From: Romanomermis culicivorax
Taxonomy: Eukaryota; Nematoda; Enoplea; Mermithida; Mermithidae
Reading direction: 5' to 3'
Assembly: GCA_963922205.1 (NCBI GenBank)
Contig: CAWUHX010000030.1
Location: 930,001-994,000, forward strand
Length of the DNA stretch: 64,000 bases
The position numbers and the translations under genes are program-made. Below the pieces are notes generated by a model. The model ran no database searches. It had not been told where the DNA came from and worked only from the letters and a program-made list of their open reading frames with translations. Below, piece after piece: positions 58,001 to 64,000 of the stretch (positions are counted from its first letter, which is position 1; the number at the start of each line of letters is the position of its first letter).

Positions 58001-61000
58001 AAAACTTTAAAAAGTGCTGTCTAGGACAATAATTTCACAAATCTGACCTATATAGGTTGAAGAATATGCTGCTTGGATGTTAGAAGACCTTCTTTTCGTT
58101 ATCAACAACAAAAAAATTTTATATTCCACCCCCTGTCCTGGCTGACACCCAACAGAATTTCTATGCTGTGCATGTATGGTAGTGCCAGAATTTAATGCCA
58201 CCACGTGTGTCCATGCAACCAGCTGAAGTTCCTTTTACTATAATATTGGTCTCTAAACCGAATAAATTACGGTAGGAAACATAGTAAAACAAAAAAAAAC
58301 AATTACCGTAACGCAACATTTCTGACATATTAGTGAAATAGTGTGAATTTTTGAACTTGATAATTTACTCCACCAAATAGTTTGCCTCAAAGCCCTAAGT
58401 ACATTACAAAAAAAAATTCCTACACTTTCGATTTTTTTATTTCAACGATAAAAATACTGTGAATAACATACGCCTAGTTCCATCCGTTCCGAGAATTTTT
58501 TGAAAATAGGAAGCAGAATTTCGCATGTGATTCGAAAAAACGGCACGAAGTCCGAGGAAATGCAATTGAAGCTCTAAATTGACAGGGAATAAAGATTTTT
58601 CAAATAATCACTGTAATTATAAATTTTTCAAAGTGAGTCATGCAGTTCACTTGTGCTTCTTACGACTATTTGAGACAGATATGGTGGTTACCCAAATGGC
58701 AGATGAACAAATTATCAACGAAAAGCTGAGGTTGAATACAAAGTGAAGCTCTATTACTGTAGCTAGGAAATGAAATTTCAACACCGGAATTGTGCAGATA
58801 CACGAATTCTACGCAAAATATCCCGAATTGGTATGCTGCGAATGCAATGTCATTCATAAACAGGTCACAATAACTTCGAAGGTGAACTTTTCGGTAATCG
58901 CAAGAGTTTACTAACGATTTTTTTCCAAAACAACTCACTCTTCCTTGTTTGCTGGCGTATTCGATGCGGGGTGGGGGCAAAACGCGACCGTCCAATTTGG
59001 CCATACGATTGTCGATTTGTAGACCGAAAGCTGCTAAAAACGGATCTTGGTTAAATTTGGCGATTCGCATCATTTCGGCGATTTTGTTCATCCTGGTTGG
59101 AGCGTCAGTGGCAGCCGTCTTCAGTGGGAAAGACTGTGTAATAATAACGTTCAAATAGAAGTCAATTTTCTTACTCGTATCATGGTCGTTGTTTGAGATT
59201 CGTTCAATTTTCGCATCACTTTTTGGGCACCCGAAAATACGCAATGCTAGACAAAATGAAAACTCTGTATCTCCAATGCTAAATAGATATGCGAGAAGAG
59301 TAACTCATATTTGTTTTGCAATAAATTCTCGTTTATGACCGTGAAAACATAAAAAGTTAAACACAATTAAAACTTGCAACAAGCCCTGTTGCAAAAGACT
59401 TTCCATCTGGCCATCGAAAATTTGCTAATCCTGTAAAATTCCATTAATTATTTCAAGATTCGTTGCTATCAAACAACATGGCCAAGAAGCTACAAGAAAA
59501 CTTCCCATGTAAGTCAACGAAGTGACCAGAATTAATGTAGTCGAAAAAATCGAGAGCTTCTGTCGTGCACGTTTTAGATCAATAACATATCTTTCATCGT
59601 GTGTATTTTTTCTCGTATTAGCCTCTCACTATTACGCTGTGAAAGGCTGTAAGTGAAAATAGCAAAGTAATCATTACAAACTATATTTGTGTTTAGGGAG
59701 GTAATCTCAAAATATCAAATCTGAATTTTTACATCTTTTTAGTGCGAATATTGAAGTTCTCGATATCTGCGAGCGTTTCGTTGACACTTCTTAAAAATTT
59801 ATCCAAATAATTTTGAATACACATGAGACGTTTGACATGATGTTATTCGCTAAGGGCAGGATGACAGAACGCTGAATAAACTATTCGGCAAATAGCACTA
59901 TTCAGGCGATAAAATTGCTTATTCTGTGAATAGCTATTTGACTGATAAATGAGCAAATAGACTATTCATTGCATAAATTTATCCTTATGACAAAACAGTG
60001 GATAAGAAGTGCATATCTATATCATGAATAAAAAAATATGCACAACATAAATGATTATTTCTGATCAGTTAACTTTGTGCAAACGTGTTTCTTTTCTTTC
60101 CAGTTGTACTCTGAACATTAACGTTCATTACTGGCAAGAGTCTGGATCAGTCCGCTTCAAATTTTTCTCATTTGACCAAGTGACTTCACAAAAAAATTAT
60201 CATGGGTGATCAAACGAAAAAAGCCAGTGATCGAGATTCAAATTTCTCTTCAAATGAAATCAATTTTCTGCTTGGATGTATGTGCCAAGGTACTCCTCGT
60301 TTGATTAATACAATAGAGAAAAAAGACTGAAGACCAAACCGCAAGCCAGAAATTAGCACCATGGAAGAAGATTGTGGTTCTATTTGGGCCTAATCCAGAT
60401 TGCCGAAAACGGACACCAACTCAATTGAAAGCCAAATGGAGAGAACTAAAGAAACTATGATTTTTATCTCTTTAACATGCTTGCACACTCAAATAGTGGA
60501 AGATAAGTGGTGTGCCAAAACTTAGTTCAAATTTCCAATGACAATTGATCTTTTTGCTAATCCTCGAGAATTATCATTTTCCTTATTTTCTCTCTTTCTT
60601 CATCACCATCTTCATTTTTACCTTAAATTTCGTTTTTCAAAACATGAAAGTTATACAGAACTGCACGAGCTGCAATTAGGGCGCCACATTTTTTGGCTGA
60701 ACATTCCAATGTTCTGCCAAGCAAGGGAAGCAACATTTTAAAACTCCATTCCTGCGTCTAACTGTGGCATGTGTGCCCGCATGCTGCAGATTGAGGATAA
60801 ATGGAAATTAGATGTAAGTCCCTGAAGCAGATCTTTAAGTAGTAATTCAATGATAATGTGGATATCATGTGTATTGCCTTTCCAGCTTGTGACTACATTT
60901 CTGATCAGTAATTCAGCATCACACATCTCCACATAGATCAAAAACCGATCCTTTCAATTTTGGAAAAGTTCGGATTCATTCCCATTAGGATTCATTATTG

Positions 61001-63769
61001 GAATATGAGTACAATATTATAAAAGCCTTGTTTTTCTTAAAAAGCCGTATGTATGGATTGATTATCTGTTGGTCTTGAGAAGGCGATGAATTTTGGTCAC
61101 GGTGTAGCGACAGATTCCATAACTGTATGCAAGCTTGTAACCAGGAATTTTTTTCGGGGGGCACATATTTTTTGCAAGCCAATATCTCAGTCAAAAATTA
61201 GGGTATTTCTGAGTTGATTTTTTTAGAGAAAAAACCCAAGGTTATTTTGCATTTTTTACTTTTGCTTTGCTTTTTTAACACTTGAAACATTTCGGGAGAC
61301 AAGGTCCTTCCAACCCCCCTTCTGCTTACAGGCCTGAGAGTACGTATGCATCTTGATACACCACCTTGACTCATACCGTGTAAATCGGCAATTTCTTGTT
61401 GTAAATCGCCTCCCGCCAAAAATTTTGGATCAATAAATACCTATCCACCTTTCATTTGCCATATGACATCTCAAATGCCCTCCTGTGCATGTACACTAAC
61501 ACACTACAAGTTTCAACATGTGTGCACCCAATTTCTATAAATAAACTTTCATTTTAGTACATCAACAATCTCAGCTTTTGGAGTTTAATTTCACCAATCG
61601 ACAGCATTGACAACGAATCTACGCCTGTAATGGGGCTTAGACTGAAAAAATGCGAACTGAACAAATTGAATCTTCATCAAATGTTGTTATTGATCAAAAA
61701 TATTTAACGGACTTTAAGAAGTGTCAGATGAAAGACGAGCATAAATTAAAAATGAAATCAATTCAAGAAGAACATGATTTGAAGATTGGGTTGCATGGAA
61801 GGCACTCAGACGAAAACAAAAACATATGAATGACGTGAGATTGGTTACCCTGAATAAGGAAATCAAAGCTCCTAGAGAAAAAGCTAGCCATTAAGGAATG
61901 CCTCAAATTTTTCAATGTTCATCCGGAGGTCAAAATACGATCGACTTCTGCTCCACCTTCCACTAATAAATGCACGATTGTTATGACAATATGTGATTTC
62001 TATGATTGTGCGTCTTATATATAGTCTGTTTTTCTTGAATTGCTTCCAAATAATGAAAGTGGAAAGCAAGTAGTATTTCAGATTTTCTGATAAACAGTAT
62101 GCCATATAGGACTGGAAATTTGTGAACATACTGACCTCACCTTTAGCAATTTTTCAAGTGAAAGATTTTACGATAAGAGCTCTATGTAAATGATTTCGAC
62201 GACAGTACTGATTTGTGTCACTTTTCTATTTGGAAGCATTTAAAAAAAAAACAGACAATAAAGCCCTAAACTTTTTTGTCCTTTAAGAATGATAAACTTA
62301 TGTTATGAGCTGAATTTGATTTCGTTTGATGGGAAACAAAATCCACTTACATACTTGAGTATCCACTGACAAACTATTGTGATGTTTCGTTTGACGCTGT
62401 AAGCTATCATTCAAAAAATCAATCAACTCTCGTAGAATGTTCTTTTGAACCATAGTACCGTAAAAAGAATACCCCTGATCATTATAGATTTCAAAAAGAT
62501 TTGAACGGCGAAATGAATGAAAATTTATAAAATCAAATTCTACATCTTCTCCCAGATCAATAAAAAAGTCAAGAAAGTCTACTTCATCCATTTTTCGCGA
62601 AAGAAAAACAAGAAAATGAATTTTCTTGTGCCGCAGCCGTCTGTCATACCACATAAATTTATGCCACGATTTTATTCAGTGAGTATCTCTATTTTCTGGC
62701 CACTATTCACTGAATAGCACTATTCAGCCTTCTGTCATCCGGCCCTAAGTTTACAGAATGTTTGAATAAAATATTCAGACACTCACTTCGGCCGGGATGT
62801 AGACTTGCCTACATTTGCTACCCACATGCAAACAGGGTAACCGCGGATAACGCAGGGCTTTGTAATGGGTGGCGAAATATTCGGCGACCGTCATTTCGAC
62901 GTTATCCTTCAAGATGAACTTGGTGTCGCATGACCGACCGGGCACTTTGATGACCTTGTAAACGCGCATCATGTTCGGTCGGTGAGTTATCCGAATGTTG
63001 ATGCCTACAGAATGCAGCAAAAATTCGAACATGTAATAACAAAAAACGGTAAAATTTCCCAACTGTGCTTCGTTATCTCAATTTTTTGAAAATCAAGAAT
63101 GAAAAAAAATTATCTCTGTTGTCGACATCCTATAATCAAAGCTTTTACGATAGAACTTTTTGCTAGTAGAATTTTCAAAGGTTTATTGAGTATGCTCAAA
63201 AACTTTCAGTTATGTGACATATGGTTTAGCAGAAAATCGTTCAAATATTTCAAGAAAAACAGACCATAAGTTAAATTGCCAATATATCGTTTTTCAAGGG
63301 AAAATAGTTTTCTCCTGAAGTTCACTGTCATAGATCAAAGGCGGTTTAGTTTTGATCTATACCTCTGATTTCTTTTTCGAACAATTGACTCTCTTGCGCG
63401 GTCAGGTCGGTCTTTTCGTTCAACTGTTCCCGCCTGTAGGGTCCTTTACCGTCGCGATAGGTCGAGTTTAGAACGTCGATCAAAAATTGTATGACGTCGT
63501 ATTCGACGTTTTGCCGCAAAAATTGTTTGTAGAAGGCGGTATGAACGACTAAAACATGGAAAATGGACAGTCTTACCAGCTGGACAAACCATCAATGTAG
63601 AATTTGTGGAAATTTACCATCGGCGTTGACCAAAAGATTGTTATTTTGTGCGACATGAACCGACGTGTACAATCCGTACCAGATTTCACGACCACAAGAG
63701 AGATCTATACCGTGTGGCACCGGGATCATGTAGATGCTGCTGCCGAAGGAGTAGAAATCGCTGGAATAG
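52092..63769 (-). CDS. ago: Argonaute protein (AGO subfamily), 5' incomplete
   Basis: Small-RNA-guided silencing effector. Exons in coding order: 63769-63618, 63548-63363, 63004-62787, 59246-59175, 59118-58939, 55865-55741, 55577-55375, 55094-54944, 54884-54788, 54658-54464, 53862-53626, 53295-53105, 52221-52092. All junctions are GT-AG and in phase; about 711 aa are present. N/linker: [44 protein letters not shown]2: [114 protein letters not shown], then LRNRMYFM and stop. The catalytic set reads D, E, D and D where most slicers have H. The remaining N-terminal residues lie beyond 64000. The donor after 54944 is weak but forced by phase. The family signature favours AGO over Piwi. Confidence 0.93.
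52222..53104 (-). other. Last Argonaute intron
   Basis: 883 bp between the H/D-position exon and the C-terminal exon, GTGAGT to TTTTCAG. Positions about 52398-52560 resemble a diverged family 1 MITE (TTTTTCTTAAAATGCTTCTGAAT, then ACGATTTTCTACTGAAACAAAC). Nothing else recognised. Confidence 0.6.
56057..56872. mobile_element. Possible non-autonomous DNA element
   Basis: Left end CAGGGTTTGATTTTTAG, right end the near complement TTAAAAATAAAACCCTG, with GGCCAATTGG just inside both. No convincing target duplication (TCATAGTT against GCCCATAC). The CAGGG ends recall hAT-type termini. No ORF. Confidence 0.5.
56875..57160 (+). repeat. Dispersed repeat family C, copy 3
   Basis: GCACGTGGGGGTTTGG, three CCC(A/T)AGTAGATT or CCTAGCAGATT units, then CAACAATGATTGAGAAGACGACG. 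Abuts the preceding TIR element directly. Confidence 0.65.
57810..58205 (+). repeat. Dispersed repeat family C, copy 4
   Basis: Starts at GATTGACCCCCAGCAGATT, shares CAACAATGATTGAGAAGAC and the TAACATTAAAACTTTA and AATATGCTGCTTGGAT blocks with the copy at 17876-18290. Confidence 0.65.
60202..60460 (+). pseudogene. Harbinger Myb/SANT-like DNA-binding protein, frameshifted
   Basis: Starts ATGGGTGATCAA. It has the trihelix-like signature [38 protein letters not shown], as in the accessory Myb-like protein that assists Harbinger transposition. A frame change in a run of six A (about 60315) interrupts it. The 61650-61829 segment may be its C-terminal part. Confidence 0.7.
60738..60941 (-). pseudogene. 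Harbinger transposase fragment (DDE core)
   Basis: [26 protein letters not shown] resembles the Harbinger DDE region: the first catalytic Asp in CDAE and the second in THD. The segment with the third acidic residue was not found. It lies in the expected order after the HTH fragment. Confidence 0.65.
61198..61425 (-). pseudogene. Harbinger transposase fragment (HTH)
   Basis: [26 protein letters not shown] is the helix-turn-helix typical of Harbinger transposases. The reading continues to a stop at 61198 through basic sequence that no longer resembles the family. Confidence 0.7.
61650..61829 (+). pseudogene. Possible C-terminal piece of the Myb-like protein
   Basis: 60 codons in one frame, starting MRTEQIESS and containing [18 protein letters not shown], a charged helix like the coiled tail of Harbinger Myb-like proteins. 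The stretch from 60461 to 61649 between them has no clear exon. Confidence 0.45.
62022..62258. mobile_element. MITE family 1 copy inside the Harbinger element
   Basis: 237 bp, TAGTCTGTTTTTCTTGAATTGC to AAAAAACAGACAA, flanked by TA. Shares all family landmarks. Confidence 0.8.
62356..62654 (-). pseudogene. Harbinger transposase N-terminal exon
   Basis: Acidic and hydrophobic N-terminal sequence ([28 protein letters not shown]), ending in VDTQ at a good donor (GTATGT, or GTAAGT four bases on). In family proteins such a helical segment directly precedes the HTH found at 61425-61198. The intervening intron houses the nested MITE. Confidence 0.55.
63155..63268. repeat. MITE family 1 fragment, diverged
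   Basis: Half copy: GAGTATGCTCAAAAACTTTCAG to AAGAAAAACAGACCA, in the Argonaute intron between the N/linker and PAZ exons. Confidence 0.5.
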
Positions 63770-63860
63770 CTAAAACATAATAAGAACGTATAAAGAGGCT
63801 TTCCTGATATCTCAGCAAAATCTCAAGAATTGCATTTCAAAGTTTCACAGTTTCACTCAA

Positions 63861-63927
63861 CGATTTTGACGACAGTACTGATTTGTGTCACTTTTCTATT
63901 TGGAAGCATTTTATAAAAAACAGACTA
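63861..63927. repeat. MITE family 1 fragment, well conserved
   Basis: Right 67 bp of the family, GATTTTGACGACAGTACTGATT to AAAAAACAGACTA, in the most 5' Argonaute intron visible. The left half is missing. Confidence 0.75.
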
Positions 63928-64000
63928 TAGTGCATGAGCGCTACCATAGTCAGAAGCGCTACCAAATCGAAAAAAATATTTTATATGCTTTGTGTGTTGA

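Larger units (their letters stand above)
55866..58938 (-). other. 3-kb Argonaute intron with repeats
   Basis: Lies between the L2 and MID exons. It contains a TIR-bounded stretch (56057-56872) and two family C repeats (56875-57160, 57810-58205). No nested gene was recognised. Confidence 0.7.
59854..62745. mobile_element. Decayed PIF/Harbinger DNA transposon
   Basis: About 2.9 kb in an Argonaute intron. Terminal repeats: left GGGCAGGATGACAGAACGCTGAATA, right the near complement TATTCAGCCTTCTGTCATCCGGCCC. The flanks are TAA on both sides (59851-59853, 62746-62748), the 3-bp duplication typical of this superfamily. It carries two genes, as the family does: a transposase on the minus strand in pieces and a Myb-like DNA-binding protein on the plus strand. 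A family 1 MITE is nested at 62022-62258. Confidence 0.85.

Noticed and set aside
58666-59244. 192-codon minus-strand frame as one exon
   Set aside because: Only parts are Argonaute; splice sites at 58939, 59118, 59175 and 59246 give the family-matching reading.

Overview
The window is an AT-rich animal genome segment with spliceosomal introns, two multi-exon genes and many transposable elements. The zyxin-type and Argonaute genes, the Gypsy, L1/Tx1 and PIF/Harbinger elements and the small TA-flanked repeats suit an invertebrate, possibly a nematode. The sequence alone does not fix the species.

Left part (about 3.6-22.9 kb, + strand): a zyxin/LPP/TRIP6-family gene. Eleven exons were joined by hand. 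Every splice phase agrees and the joined exons total 1935 nt including the stop (644 aa, N-terminus not found). They encode a Ser/Pro-rich region, two polyproline runs and three C-terminal LIM domains. One 10.4-kb intron separates the proline-rich part from the LIM exons and is full of short repeats.

Middle (about 23-51 kb): almost entirely mobile DNA lying between two convergent host genes. It holds a full-length, intact L1/Tx1-like LINE (26.2-31.3 kb, minus strand, 14-bp target duplication and poly(A) tail) placed beside a cluster of heat-shock-element motifs. It also holds two solo-LTR-like elements with 4-bp duplications, one nested in a mariner-type MITE and one nested in an LTR. Largest is a 16.8-kb Gypsy-type retroelement (34207-50975, minus strand) with 1435-bp LTRs flanked by GTCC. 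Its order is unusual: leader of 4 kb with a periodic hairpin array, gag with an apparent 86-bp intron, an envelope-like glycoprotein fused in frame to a retropepsin, a second retropepsin, then RT-RNase H-integrase. Everything from the glycoprotein to the integrase lies in one frame broken by single stop codons.

Right part (about 52.1-64 kb, minus strand): an Argonaute-subfamily gene. Thirteen exons are in the window, again phase-consistent, from the N/linker region through PAZ, MID and PIWI to the stop. The 5' exons lie beyond the window. The PIWI tetrad reads D-E-D-D rather than D-E-D-H. One intron contains a decayed PIF/Harbinger transposon with TIRs, a TAA duplication, transposase pieces and a Myb-like gene.
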